Shown here one piece after another: positions 22,209 to 35,300 of a DNA stretch of 64,000 nucleotides. This stretch comes from Membranipora membranacea. Its lineage: Eukaryota > Bryozoa > Gymnolaemata > Cheilostomatida > Membraniporidae. Location: the NCBI GenBank assembly GCA_914767715.1, contig OU612068.1:1-64000 (forward strand), read 5' to 3'. Made by a program: the position numbers and the translations under genes. Under the pieces are notes generated by a model. That model worked only from the letters and a program-made list of their open reading frames with translations, was not told where the DNA came from and did not search any database. The first letter of the stretch is position 1, and the number at the start of each line of letters is the position of its first letter.

Positions 22209-25200
22209 CTATATCCAGACTTCTTCACATAGGTAGTAGTGGCCGTCTGCAATCGAGCAGTGATCGTCCCATATTTTAGGACGATTTTCGTGCATAAATC
22301 CACAAGGCTTACCATAAGACAGATGAGGCTGATGGGGTTGCTTCTGCCAGATTATATCATTAGCTGAGACTGTATCCTCTACTCTACCCTCCCACCTCCA
22401 GCCATTTGAGTCTCTTAGTCCTATCCAGGGTCTCCGCCTCCAATCTACAAACGGGACAAATAGAGCTGAGCTGCACTTTAAATAATGTAGATCACTAATA
22501 GATAAAGTGCACGCTTTTTATGCATTTATCAAGTCTCTAACTCCTTGATTTTATCATTTTGTTTTATTGTACCAAAACCTGCAAGGGTGGCCACTTTTAT
22601 TAAGGTATCATATACAAATGGTTTGAAATAAATATTACATTATCATAAATATTATTAATAATATCATTATAATAAATAATCATACAAATGGTAGAATTTG
22701 ACGGAACTTGGTCATAACATATATCCATATGTCTAGATGAGAAATTACTAAATGAATTTTTGAAATGTTATGTAATATTTACTAATTACACTAATTAGCG
22801 AAAGAGATATTTTGCATATCTATTGGTGATATCTTGAGATCTAATCATGTTATGGTAATATCATGAGATCTAATCATGTTATGGTGATATCTTGAGATCT
22901 AATCTTGTTAGCATCAAGTAAACTGGCATTTAGGGGTTTCTCAGGAAGCCTGATCTCATGGTGTTATCGAATTTTGTGTCACATGACCTCAAGATCCAAA
23001 ATGGCCGCTATAAGCAGGAAGTGGCTGCCGATCAACAGTTCTTAACATGCGATTGAGTTTAAACTTGGGATTTGGGGGTTATGACATATACCGAATCTCA
23101 TGACATCATCAATTTGGATGTCACTTGACCTGATATCCAATATAGTCGGTTGTATGACTTCATATTTGCTCGCAAATATTATTACGGTTTCTAGTTATTA
23201 TTATTATTATTATTTGTTATCATGACTTTCAAACTCAGTCTGCCAAATATCTGTCAAATATCAGCCAAATTGTTGACATTGTTAATGAAATACAGGTGAC
23301 ATACTTGTTTGGTGTGACACAGGAGCATCAGTCGTCAGATGTTACCTTCCAGATACACATGTATCTGCTAGGAGTTCAATAAAAAGGCTTCTGAAATGAA
23401 AGACTGTGTGTCTAACTTATAAAGCTTTTGTCCCCCCCCCCCATACTTAACAACAGAGCTGTAATATATAATATATATCCTTATGTACAGAGATGGTAAT
23501 GCTCCATTCCATTTAGATAATTCTCACAAACTGCCAACCCTTCAATACAACAATATGATAGCTTGTTATGAATCAAACCTGAGTTTGTTCTCGGATTATG
23601 TTGATATTTCTCAAACCAATTGACTTCTTCTATTGTTGGTAAAACGGCTAGTTTAGCTCCCCTGGATTCACATCCTTTTTTAGCAGTCTGCCAATCAACA
23701 TGTTCAGTGACTAACCATATACATGTCCTGACATACGGGTTCACTATATAATCGTATCCTACAATACCAAGACATATCATGAACGACATGAACGATTGAA
23801 TGGGTGACTGAGGTTGTAACGGTCAGCAAATAGCATATCATGACTGATAATTATGACTAAACACATAAACAATTCCTAAAGCTATCTCATGTAAAACTTC
23901 CCATTACTTTCCCATAGTAAAAGCTTTCTTCATTGTTCATTTGTACACTGCCTACATGTACCATAATAACTTCACTCTTTGCCATGAGCTCCTTCGGAGC
24001 AGATCATCATCTAGCTATTAGCTCATGGCAGAATGTAACATACAAAACATTTAACCTTTACTTTAACTCAGCTGACGTAACTTACTGTGTGCTAATAAGG
24101 TTAATAAGGTAAATAATTCTTCCAACAAACTTGATTTTTTTCTCATGTCAATTATTGCTACACAATCAAATGGCTGCAACTTTACAAATTGGTTTATACT
24201 TTTATTTACGCAACGCATGAAATAGACTTCAGGTATTTCAAAAACTCGAGAGTACAGTGCTACCTTGTCTGAGGCAAAGAAAGGAAAGGAAAGCTAATGA
24301 CCTTTGCCCAACATTAAATTATTATGTTCAGCCAATCAGAATTCAGAGTTGCTTCAACAACCAAGCTGTGAGGAAAGCCTCATTAACCATGAGAAGCCAA
24401 CTCATAAATACACAAACAATTTTAATCTAAAGAATCCATTTCTTACAAAATGGTTATTTTATACTTCCTACAATTTGATGTATTGAAACATTCTCTACTT
24501 TGTATGTTATTGCAAAGCTATTTCTCTGCTTTATGATGTGCCTTTTACCACATAACTTTCACTGAAAATCTCAACTTATTTTTCTTTCAACTGTTCTTTG
24601 CAGTTATTACGAATCAACATGAGCCTGTAAAACTGCACCTTATAAACCACACACAGTAAACGTTACGGAGGTGATGAATGGATACCATAAAGGTGCCAAA
24701 CACCTCAACACCAATACACCTATCATCCCTTATTTTTATTTGGATAATTTATAGAGTGAATGAATAAGATTGGGCGTTACGTTACGTGATTTCAGGGCCT
24801 TCACTTGATTGAAAGGATCAACAATTTAAAAACTATTATTTAACTGTTTCTTGGTATGTTTTGCTCAATTGTTGAGCCATGCACATAATCACTGGTAATA
24901 TTTAAGATCAAAAGTGACCTACCAATTTTGAGTCCATAGATACAAAGAATAAAACAGCATACCTTCGAACTTTTTTCCAATTTCCTCGTGGTGGCAGGCA
25001 TTACCTTGTAGGTGGTGAACGGAATGTTCCAGTCTTTGATCTAGATATGAACAATGAATAATAATTTTAGTAAAATTTACGATCATATTAGTCAGGGATA
25101 ATTCATTCTTATCATAGACTTGCATCATAACAGTTCAATAACAATTCATGATGAAACAGGGAAAGTCACCCAGAAAGTTCTATTCTATATTTGTTTCCTA

Positions 25201-28200
25201 TCACATAACATTGGGTGGTGCCATATTACAACACTTTTGGCATACTTGCCAAGTCTCCCTATTTAGGTGGGACCCTCCAGATTTCCATACCCACTTTTGC
25301 CCACTTCCCACTTTTTGGAATTCTCAATATTTCCTCCAGATTTGACAGAAATTGCAGTTTTTAGTAACTATCAAAGCACTTGTTGATGAGTTACTCGTAA
25401 GGTCTTTGCACACAAATTTAAATGGAATTATGCTTTTCAATAATGGTAACAAATTTACCTGTTGTATTAAAATTCAGACCAGTGGAGTGGTTGATACTTG
25501 ACATCGGCAAAGTAAGGGCATGTAAGTCCCAGTTGCCCATGTGTTGATGGTAAGTGTTTATTTCACCTCTCTTTGATATTTTAGTACTGGTATTAGATTA
25601 GATTTTATTGATACATTCGTTATCAATGATGATAGTGTGGAATGTGTACAATGCGTAAAAAAAAAATAAGAGCGGTGATTGTTGAAATATGTCATAAAAA
25701 AAGGAAAAAACGATTTGGCACGCTTTTGTGTTCTACATTTCTTAGGTCTAAAAATGGTATTATTGCGAGAGGAAACCCTACTAAAATTTCTTGGTATTCG
25801 ATTATAAAGTGGATGGGTCGGATCATCAGCTATTCGTAAAAAATGGCACTTCGAGAGTTAAAAAATAAAGTAATATATGGTGGGCAAAGCTAAAACTTGT
25901 AATCTCTCACTATAACTAAGATAACTAACGGTATAAAGTACAAACATTGAATTATTTGGGATCAAATGCATTTTAGCCCTTCCTAGTGGCTAAAAACGAG
26001 CATCAGCAGCCGGGGCTCCATCCCAGTCTCCATTGGAGGCTCACACCGCCCCCAAGCCCAGGTGCTTTGCACCTTCAAAACACCGCGGTGCGGTGCAGTA
26101 TCGCTGTAAACCGTAACCTCCCACTCTTGAATTTTGATTACTTGGCAAGTAGGCTTTTTGGATTACCAAGAATGATAATTGATTTTACAGCTTATGATAT
26201 CACTATAATATCTATTTCTATTGCAAATATTTAGTCATTTCTATAACAAGGTAAATGTGTTGAGTTTAGTGTTTTAGGGCTTAGATTTTTTTATACATAC
26301 CATCACAGCATCACTAATGCAAAACATGTAGATTGAATTGGATGGTCTAGTGAAAAACACAAGTTATGCTATCCTATCTATTGAATATAAATAATTCTGT
26401 TATTAGAAAATCTCATAAAAAAATTGTGTATAATCCATAGACTTAATAATAAACCTAGACAGGACACCATATACAACTGAAGTGAGGCACTTAATTGTGG
26501 GCGACGTAACAACATTGAAAGGTGTAGAAGCAAAGATACTATCATTGATTTACTGTCCATGATCCAGGTTTTTTGTTCATAACTCAATCAATTTTAATCG
26601 GCTTTCAGTATGAAAATTGCTTTACAATCAGCAGCATCTTGTTAACAGTTTGATGTTGTTTCTGTCGTATCAAACTGTTCACGATAAGCTGCTTAATCAA
26701 TTGTGATTTTCAAAATCAAAATCTGATCAAAATTGATCGAGTTATCAACGAAAAACCTGGATTGTGGACTGTAAATCAATGATAGCATGATTGCTTCTAC
26801 ACCTTCCAATGTTGTTACGTCACCCACAATTAAGTGCCTCAATGCTAATGCTCCATATAGTGTCCTGTCTAGGTTTATCATTAAGTCTATGATATACTCT
26901 TGTCATACCAGTTTTCTGTATACCAACTGAAAAGTAGTCCAGATTTCCATCAGTAGTATTAGTCAGATTCGTTAGTCGCATCTCTAATTGTGATATTGGG
27001 TCTGAAATTTAAACAATTTGAGTAAGAGTAAATATATGATAAAGGTTGTCACCAGGTTGTCTAATGAAATAAAGGTAAATGTCGGTGGGATGAAAAATTT
27101 AAACCAAAGGGCATTAAACCACTGTAATTACAAGTATAAGCGTGATGCCCTGACTAAGCAAGAACCAGGAAAGGTTTCAGGTGACCTACCAAACTTAATC
27201 TCAACTTACATTGTTTTATGCATTGCGAATACAATATTGGCTGTAAAAATTACGACATCAATTGTGTATGGCTTTTTCTAAGAAATCATAGGATCATTCC
27301 GCGTTGTACGAGGTTCAGAGGAGAATTCCTCCCTCCGCATGCCAATCGTTTGTGCAGAAAGTGCAGGGTCAGCAAGATAAGATTGTAAAAACAGAAACAG
27401 AAGCAACAGCAACAGTGTGTATCTTTTCCAGAACTTTGACATTCCAATATTCCGGTCATAAACAAAACTTTGTTTCCTGTCAAAAAACCTTGACCTTTCC
27501 ATTCTTCCTACCTTATGCCCAGATCCAGCCTAACAGCACAGATGAACCTTTAACTTCCCACTGTCGATCACTGTTCATCCTTGACCTTTTGAGAACATTC
27601 TGAACAAACCCTTTTGCTTATGTTTTTAACTGTGTGCTTTGCTCTCATTTTTCAAAAGTAAAAATGATTTGCTAACACACCTACAACAACATCTTGTGTC
27701 TGAATTTGCGTTTATAAAATGGTTCTACTGGATTAAAAAAATTTAAACTGAAACCGTGATTAGAAACTAATTGCAATGATCTATCAATAAACTTAAACCT
27801 AAAACTAACACCAGTCGAGTGTGAGATTTGGGCTCATATTAATGATATATGAAGCATCAATCTAAATCTGGCATCAATTTCAACACAGTTAAGACAATGA
27901 ATTTCATACAAATTATTGATGTTGCTGGAATGCTACGCACAAAAATGACAACTCAGGAGACTTACACTGGTTTACGCTCGGTGCTGTTTGGGCACCAAGC
28001 AAAAAATCACCCAGATCTACACGATTTTTGTAAGTTTATTACATTAACCAGCTTTGAGAAGATGCATATTTTTGTCATGCCTCAATTTCTTAACAGAGAT
28101 ATTTATTGTTGACATACCATTATTTCCATGTGTGGCGTTACTCAGTTCTGTCTCTAAGTGGTCCAACCGGTGAGTCATATTGGCAAACAACGAGGATCCT

Positions 28201-28573
28201 ACAAAAGTGATGATTAGATTAATCACTTTACTATATTTATTATTGTGAAAGAACATCAAAGTAATCTTTATAAAAAGTTGAGCAAAAGAAGAAAAGTTGT
28301 AAGAAGAAGAAGAAAGAATGCTTTGCTATCAAAAATCACTGTTTCATCTTATCCAATCCAATCTACTCATCAGATACACAACCTTTGCTGGTAGAAAGGT
28401 CCTCTTGTAGATCAGAGAGATCTTCCTTCACTGATGAAACATGGTTTAAGGTCACAAGTGAGACAGCTGTTAGATTTGAGAGTATAGCTATGACTGTTGA
28501 TGATATTAGTACTAGCTTTCTGTGATATTTTGAAGTCAGCCACGATTCTATCCTATCTGCAGGTGTCTTAGAC
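22209..28573 (-). CDS. C-type-lectin-like type II membrane protein (first exon not found)
   Basis: Six exons read on the minus strand: 28,573-28,383; 28,198-28,118; 27,001-26,924; 25,040-24,963; 23,758-23,579; 22,444-22,209 (stop TAG). All GT..AG introns are phase 1 and the frame stays open across them. Exon 1 as seen encodes a basic stretch, a hydrophobic anchor (LVLISSTVIAILSNLTAVSL) and an acidic heptad-like stalk. The next three are short stalk exons with LE-L and N-glycosylation (NMT, NLT, NAT) motifs. The last two form a C-type lectin fold: TCIW, WQTAKKGCES, GAKLAVLPT, then WIGLRD, GRV, GKPCGF, WDDHCS, YYLCE. Five CTLD cysteines are seen. The usual EPN/QPD site reads QPH and WND reads WDD, so classical calcium-dependent sugar binding is uncertain. 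A start exon must lie at higher coordinates, possibly beyond the LINE. Confidence 0.8.
22825..22910. repeat. 29 bp tandem repeat, three copies
   Basis: GGTGATATCTTGAGATCTAA-type unit of 29 bp at 22,825, 22,854 and 22,883, inside the last intron of the lectin gene. Few substitutions. Confidence 0.85.
26436..26891. mobile_element. Foldback element, about 456 bp imperfect palindrome
   Basis: The left arm starts CATAGACTTAATAATAAACC and the right arm ends as its reverse complement (..GGTTTATCATTAAGTCTATG). The arms of about 200 bp carry matching inner blocks (TAGACAGGACAC/GTGTCCTGTCTA, CACTTAATTGTGGG/CCCACAATTAAGTG) and turn around 26,625-26,695. No ORF is credible. It lies in the intron between lectin stalk exons 3 and 4. 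No clear target duplication; AT-rich flanks. Confidence 0.75.
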
Positions 28574-29431
28574 CTACAATAATGTTTCAGGCAAATCAAG
28601 CATTAGAATAGATTACAATTGAACACAATAATATGCTCAGGAAAAAACCTTTGATATGTACATTAGAGAAAGCATACCAGTCTAATAACTTCTGATGTAC
28701 CAGGTCTATTGATCCAGAAATATTGAGATAGAAATTGTTTTATTGCTTGTCATCAATGATGAAGCAAAATTATAGCGACTGTAAGAAGGCGCTATCATTT
28801 AGGAGTCTGATACTAAAAGGTATGAAGCTGTTTAAAAAACGAGTTGGCGGCACTTAGCTGATTAAAATGTTTTCCTACACCTGGAAGATAATGTTTGTTA
28901 ATAATATGGTCTTCGTGATTAATAAAATTTACTGCAGTACTAAAAATTTGGTCTGGGATCAGATTATCAATGTCACAGTTGTATGAGGTGGATAAAGGAG
29001 ATAATAATCAAGATCTCTCCTTCGCTGTGCAAGAGTTAAACCAAACTTCTGAATTGTATAATAACATCGGTAATATAAGAGACTGCACAAAATATTCACA
29101 TTGAGCACTGGACGGATAAAGAGATTTGAACTTAGACAATGCATGAAATCTGCTTTTCAATCTACGATAAATGTGGTCAGTATCATCAATCCATTTTAAA
29201 TCATCATTAAAAATAGTACCCAGATACTTGAACTTGAACTTTCTCTACTGGGTTGTCATCAATAAAAACATTAGAAGTGACTTCCTGGGATCTACGGCTG
29301 AAGTCATAGATCATCTCTCCTTGGTCGTAGTGGTATTCAGTGTAAGACAGTAGCTTTGCACCATTCAGAAAAATCATTTACTGCTTTAAAATAAAAGTCG
29401 TCACTACCGCTGTGATCTAATAGACCCAAAA

Positions 29432-30262
29432 TTACCATGTCATCAGCATACTTATACTTATCTTTATGTTAAGGTGATCAGATTGAACCATGTCAGTGTA
29501 GATGGAGAATAACAATGGAGATAAAACATACCCCTGTGGGCAGCCAGTTCTACTAGGTAAAATATCAGATTTATGACTGGAGATTCTTACATGCTGTCGT
29601 CTACCACTGAGAAAAGAATTGATCAATTTTACATAAGGAAAAGGTACACACATATCAATTGATTTATCTGCTAAAAGTTTTGGCGATATCGTATGAAATG
29701 CCGAAGAAAGATCTACAAACAAAGCTCTAGCATACCTCCTTGATGTATTGAGTAACACAGTAGTCAAAAGCAATACATGCATCCTTTGTGCTAGTGGTTT
29801 TGATCTAACCTCAGAGTAGCACACAGTTTGTCTTTGATCAAATGCTCGATGGTCTTCATAACTACTGAGGTCAAGGCAATAGGGTGATAATCATTCAGGG
29901 CTGACGGCTTCTTAAGAACAGGTACCATCTCCGATCTCCGCCATAGCTTTCCCGGGAACACACCTCCCTAAAGCAGCATTGACCTCAGCAATAGTGAAGT
30001 CTGGAACATTCAAAGGTGTCTTGTCCTAAAGCTGGAATTGGTGTGTTGACTCGTCACGCTCAAACCTCAGGTAAAATTTGTTGAGGTTATCAAAAAGTTG
30101 AGGTAGATCACTTCGGGCAACATTAGTGTCGATGGAGGGAGTGTTTTTATTTAGATTTGACATTGATTTAATGCCTCTCCAGGCCTCCTTCATATTCTTA
30201 CATATTTGATCGAGTTTCTACTTCTGTAAGACTTTTTTGCCCCTTTGATCAACTGATCAATT
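29432..30262 (-). pseudogene. LINE reverse transcriptase core
   Basis: Minus strand. RT motif A reads ALFVDLSSAFHTISP. A later segment reads FLSGRRQHVRIS then GCPQGYVLSPLLFSIYTD (motif B), and just past a frameshift YADDM (motif C) is encoded at about 29,435-29,450. Upstream pieces toward 30,262 match the RT approach segment (FTIAEVNAALG). The catalytic residues are present but frames are broken, so it is inactive. The role in an intact element is target-primed reverse transcription. Confidence 0.8.
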
Positions 30263-30271
30263 TGCTTTTAG

Positions 30272-31317
30272 GTTTGTTTTACTTCCAATAGACAGTTTTA
30301 TGATCTCCGATTTAGGCCTCAATTCGGAGTTCTCCTCTCTCCAGTTTGGTACTTTTAACCCACGCCACATAGGAAAAACATGCTGAAAATAGGGTTACCT
30401 TGAAAACCGCTTATAATAGGATAAAAATTGTTGTTGACTCAGAATCTGCAAAATTGAAAACTCATTCGGACATAGTTTGGGAAATAGACAGTTTTCTGAG
30501 CTCTGATTTAGGCCTCTATTCGGAGTTATCCTCTCTCCAGTTTGGTACTTTTAACCCACGCCACATAGGAAAAACGTGCTGAAAAGAGGCTTATCTTGAA
30601 ATCCGCTTTTAGTAGGATAAAAAGGATTTTTGATTCAGAATCTGCACCATTGAAAACTGTTAGGGACATAGATTGGGAAATATTTTTGGTCTTAGTTTAG
30701 TCATTTATATCAATTTCTGCCAGTTTTGCGGACCATTTGGCAGAATTTTTCTTGAATTTCATCACTAAAATTAAGATTTATCAGCATTCAAGCCTCCAAT
30801 GATTTGGAAACCCTGTCTCGCAGGGTTTTCAATGGTGCGGATTCTGAATCAAAAATCAATTTTATCCTAACATAAGCGGTTTTCAAGAAAACCCTCTTTC
30901 AGCACGTTTTTCCTATGCGGAGTGGGTTAAAAGTACCAAACTGGAGAGAGGACAACTCCAAATTGACGCATAAATCAGAGCTCAGAAAACTGTCTATAAC
31001 CTCAGTAATTGGATAGTCAATTAAAGCATTTTCTGCCTGTTTTGCGGACAATTTGGCAGAGTTTTTCATGAGTTTCGTCACTAAAATTAAGATTTATCAA
31101 CATACAAGCCTCCAATGATTTGGAAACCCTGTCTCACAGAGTTTTCAATGGTACAGACTCTGAATCAAAAATCATTTTTATCCTATCATAAGCGGTTTTT
31201 GAGATAACCTTCTTTCAGCAGGTTTTTCCTATGCGGCGTGGGTTAAAAGTACCAAACTGGTGAGAGGACAACTCCGAATTGAGGCATAAATAAGAGCTCA
31301 AAAAACTCGACCCATCA
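30272..31317. mobile_element. Inverted-repeat element nested in the LINE
   Basis: Two direct copies of a ~180 bp unit (CTCTCTCCAGTTTGGTACTT.. to ..GATTCAGAATCTGCACCATT) at about 30,299-30,440 and 30,488-30,660 face two inverted copies at about 30,820-31,000 and 31,135-31,310. The 9 bp sequence TGCTTTTAG flanks it at 30,263-30,271 and 31,318-31,326. LINE coding sequence resumes on both sides, which confirms an insertion. No ORF of note. Confidence 0.7.
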
Positions 31318-31326
31318 TGCTTTTAG

Positions 31327-32460
31327 CTTTATAACAACTTTTAATTTCCTCTCTAATTTCTTTTGTCAGCCATGTTTGATTGTTATGAAACACCCACAAC
31401 AATAATAGAGAAGTGGGTGACCCACTTCTCTATTTTTGTTGAGTTGGCAGTGATTATGTGGTTTATATAATCAGTGATGGTAATTACTGATTGATCCAGG
31501 TCATCCGATATCAGGGAATCCCAATCTGTTGTCTCAAAAGCAGCCTGACATTTATCAATACACTCGTTGTCCAGGAGCTCTTCGGTTATTTTCTGCCGCT
31601 TGCTTTCCTTGTATTTGGTAACATAGGTTGGCACATAGCTGTATTGTGCAGTGGTCTGAGAGTCCAATACCGGGTAGTTTGTATGCTTTGTAAGCACTCT
31701 GTATGTTTGAGTAGCAGAGATCTAGGGTCTTATTACCTCGTGCATGGAAGTTAACATACTGGCTCAGATGTTTTAGATGTACGTGATTAAAGTCGCCTAC
31801 GCAACCGTAGCGTAGAGTTTGGATGTTTATTAAAGCAATTATATAAATGATATTCTCCAAGAAGGCAGTACAGTTTTTATCATCAGCATCTGTGACACAA
31901 GCTAATATTAGATTTATTATATTAATTTCACGTGGTAGGTCATGGGGACGGCATTCCAGATGTAACACCTCTAGATCTGGCGAGCAGTACTTCCTGTGTA
32001 TAGTAGTGTTTGTACACCACTCTCTATTAACAAGCCATATACAACCACCACCTCTACTTTGATCAGTGATTTCTGCATCCCGGTAACTCCGAAAGACATC
32101 AAAGTTCCCAAACGATAACGAGCTGTCATCAGTCCTCTCATTTAGCCAGGTTTCAGTGATTTTGATCGCACTGGCATTTTTAAATGCACGATGTTGGTTG
32201 ATTAACGATGCTAGTTCATCAATTTTATCATTAAGATATTGAGCGTTTGCTATAATTAATGCAGGCAACTGTATTTTGCGTTGATGACTACGCTTGATCC
32301 GCATACCATCGCTTTTTCCTCTTTGTCTGCGTTTCAACTCATTAGGGAGAATAGGTGCAAGACTTTTCACTGTCTGTATACACTTATGACCTTTGAAATT
32401 CAGTAAAGCATCTCTAGTGTACTGAATGGGAGCCGTTGTCTCCCCTGCACGCCAAGTCAC
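31327..32460 (-). pseudogene. LINE AP-endonuclease domain and linker
   Basis: A frame of 301 residues (31,555-32,460) starts with a basic N-terminus. It then shows APE-type features: an LPALIIANAQYLNDKIDEL segment, TETWLNE, RGGGCIWLVN, GDFNH and a C-terminal GLSDHCTIQL (SDH motif). A further frame (31,383-31,697) carries the linker to the reverse transcriptase. The usual first catalytic motif (Asn with Glu in TETW) and the last (SDH) are visible. The domain nicks target DNA in intact LINEs. Confidence 0.75.
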
Positions 32461-32951
32461 TTCCTGTTTCAGCTTTAAAACTTTAACTTAAAACGTCTTC
32501 ACTATCTCTGGATAAAAGTCTGATAACTGAAGTCCGGCAGGAGCAGGAGATTTTAATCCACAGATTGAGTCCAGGTAGGATCAGCTTCAAGCACATTAAA
32601 AAGATAAACAGTAGATAAAACACAGATCCTTCTTACAGTCTAGTCAGCTCAACAAGCGACCTTGACATTAAGCATTAGCAGTGGCAGTGGAATTTGCAGC
32701 AACTTCAGCTACTAAACCTCTCTGGCTTCAATTTGTATATCAGAAAACTATTCGATTACTTTGCAAAAAGTATAAGACATAATACACAATCATTATAGCT
32801 TTTCCCTGGCTGGGATTTTAGCAAACTGTTTTGTTGTAGACTGTAGAGGAAGTAGAACTATACTAGAGTGCACAAAATTGAAGTGCTAAGTACCGTGGCC
32901 CAGAAATCCGGATAAAATTAAACTTGTCTGCTGTGAATTTAAATTTTAAAA
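32461..32951. other. Non-coding, no feature seen
   Basis: AT-rich sequence between the LINE 5' end and the TIR element; no ORF or RNA. Confidence 0.5.
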
Positions 32952-34849
32952 AGGCCTGAATTGAATTAAACATTTCAGTGAATTTAATCAAACTTTTCTG
33001 CATTAAACTTTTTTGCATCAAACTTTCAAGTTCTGCATCAAACTTTTCTCCTCTTAATCAAACTTTTCTACTCTGAATTAAACTTTTCTGTTCTGCATCA
33101 AACTTTTCTGTACTGCATCAAACTTATATACTCTGCATCTAACTTTTTGTTCTGCTGCATCAAACTTTTCTACTCTGAATCAAACTTTTCCGCTCCATTG
33201 ATATCGACCACCCTATATACTATGTATTACTGTATGCAGGTCCTCAGTCTACAAATTTACCTCACAGAATATTTTGGTTCACATTTTGTTAGAAGGAAGA
33301 TGAAAGATGAGTATTAGCTATTTTTAGGCATTCCCAGTACAAATATTTTATGCCATACATGCAGGTCTATTATTTAAGATTTGGTACCATACAGGCTGTT
33401 TTCCTCAGCTTTATAAACTACAAGTTTTTAATCAGGGAATTTCAATAATACACAGGTATAAGAAATCAATACATTTATTATAAATATTTGCTGAATTCTC
33501 AAATAGCTTTGACAGTAAATCGAAAGTGGAACCTTTTGTCGTATACCATGACGATGAAAGTTCAATTTCATTTGTGGGCCTAACCAGTAGCCACTACTCT
33601 TATCATACTTGTTTCGTTAGTCAGCAAACAAGCTTAGTTTTTGAGATCTAACTTTAATAGCGACCTTTACTATACTAAGGGCAACAGCTTATCACCAGCC
33701 CCAAACTGACTGGCCTCAGCCACAAATCTTTCTTCTACTATACAAAAAGGGAATTTTCATTGCTATCTTACTAATGGTAAAGTCATAAAATTTATTCTTC
33801 TACTCGTTACCAATAATCGATTTCCGTGAAATTTCTATAATAAAATTAATAACCAATAAAACATTTAAAAAACAAGCAATGTATGGACATTGTTTTCTGC
33901 TAGCTTGACAATATGAATTCTGCAGCAATCTAAGTGAGGTCACTACAAATAAATGGGCTTATGGTTTTGCTGGCGGCAATCCTCACCGGAAAACCTAATT
34001 TATTCTGTTAGCACGAGTCTGACCTAATACCACAATTACAAACAATTTGTCAAACTTTTAATTGATACTATAACAAACATGACAATTCACACCAGTGGGT
34101 TGCTGCATAAACACACAGGAGATAATACTACTTTGATAATATGACAGGCTAAAATTGCAGTTCAAGAAAACATCCCAATACATTAGGGAAATTTACTGGG
34201 AGTTTTTACAATACATACAGATGTAATAATAATATTCCAAGTGGTGCTGACTCATACATGATAATAGCTTAGCTACATCGTATAGCCTAACGAAATTTGT
34301 GAAAGGATGGGTCCGAAGAGAATGTGACTTTCTGTCTGTTGAGGCAATCAACAATTTCTATGATGATACACTTTTCACATATATGTGCTGGACGGGTTTA
34401 GAATCCAACACCCATGAAGAAATAATAATCTGTCTAGTAAAGCAAACAGAGGGTCTCCCTGTATAAACCAGTTTAAATAGAGATTCCTGATATAGCTGCT
34501 CGAAATGTTTGGGAGAAACCTATTGTCCGTGCTGTGTGACTGTGGCCTTGATATAGACTGCCATGCAGTTCTATTCCAAATCATCAATGATGAATTGAAA
34601 TGAAAGCCTATTGACTATGAACTATTGGTAGACTGAGGACCTACATACAGCAATATATAATATAGGGTGGTTGATATAAATGGAGCGGAAAAGTTAGGTT
34701 CGAAGTAGAAAAGTTTGATTCAGAGTGGAAAAGTTTGATGCAGAGTAGAAAAGTTTGATGCAGAACAGAAAAGTTTGATGCAGAACAGAACAGTTTGATG
34801 CAGAGAAATTTGATTAAATTCAATGAAATGTTTAATTCAATTCAGGCCT
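32952..34849. mobile_element. Non-autonomous DNA element with TIRs built of subterminal repeats
   Basis: The left arm (32,952-about 33,253) starts AGGCCTGAATTGAATTAAAC. The right arm (about 34,628-34,849) ends with its reverse complement (..TTTAATTCAATTCAGGCCT). Inside each arm a ~19-20 bp unit (GCATCAAACTTTTCT with CTC/CTG spacers; reverse GAAAAGTTTGATGCAGA) is reiterated 6-10 times. The arms end with a shared stretch including GGTCCTCAGTCTAC / GTAGACTGAGGACC. The centre has no transposase. No clear target-site duplication. Confidence 0.75.
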
Positions 34850-34964
34850 TAGCTAAGTCTCTTTGATATCATCAACATCTGTAAACAACTCACCTCCCCA
34901 ATCACCTACATATTTTATTTTGCTGCAATATGAGTTACTTTTGATCTAGATAATATTATATACT

Positions 34965-35300
34965 ATGCCAGATGTCTGTTCCTTGACTTTTCGTCGGCAT
35001 TCAACACAATACATGTACCGGATTTAATCTCAGAACTATCTCATCTTGACTCCAATGTAACTGAATGGAATACAATTTCTAAGAAGAATAGCTGATGGCA
35101 TAACTTCCAAATTAATCATGACTAGCACTGGTACTCCCAAGAGTTGTTGCTTATCCCCCCTTTTGTTTCTATACGTTAATTTTTTTAAGGCACTATCAAG
35201 CTAGGCATCGAGCACCCTGATATCGACTCTCTGATGACCACTCAAACTAAGACACTCGCTCTCAGATACATTCATGATGAGAAAAACTATATAAATGACT
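34965..35300 (+). pseudogene. Second LINE reverse transcriptase fragment
   Basis: Plus strand. An open stretch reads CLFLDFSSAFNTIHVPDL (RT motif A). After frameshifts comes TGTPKSCCLSPLLFLYVN (motif B) at about 35,122-35,180, and further on a degenerate RYIHDE in place of the YADD box near 35,256. It is a different, older copy than the minus-strand LINE. Many stops; dead. Confidence 0.65.

Larger units (their letters stand above)
28860..32460 (-). mobile_element. APE-type LINE (non-LTR retrotransposon), decayed, minus strand
   Basis: From high to low coordinates: endonuclease domain, linker, reverse transcriptase, and the C-terminal region conserved in CR1/Jockey-like elements (YLGTIF..LKW..D..HIYRRLKSRFHALSKF near 29,230-29,060, then LILPMLLYNSEVWF). 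A 1,046 bp inverted-repeat element is nested at 30,272-31,317. Frameshifts and stops are frequent. No poly(A) tail is evident at the low end. Confidence 0.8.

Noticed and set aside
23433-23445. Poly-C run near the lectin gene as a regulatory site
   Set aside because: A plain homopolymer within an intron; nothing indicates function.
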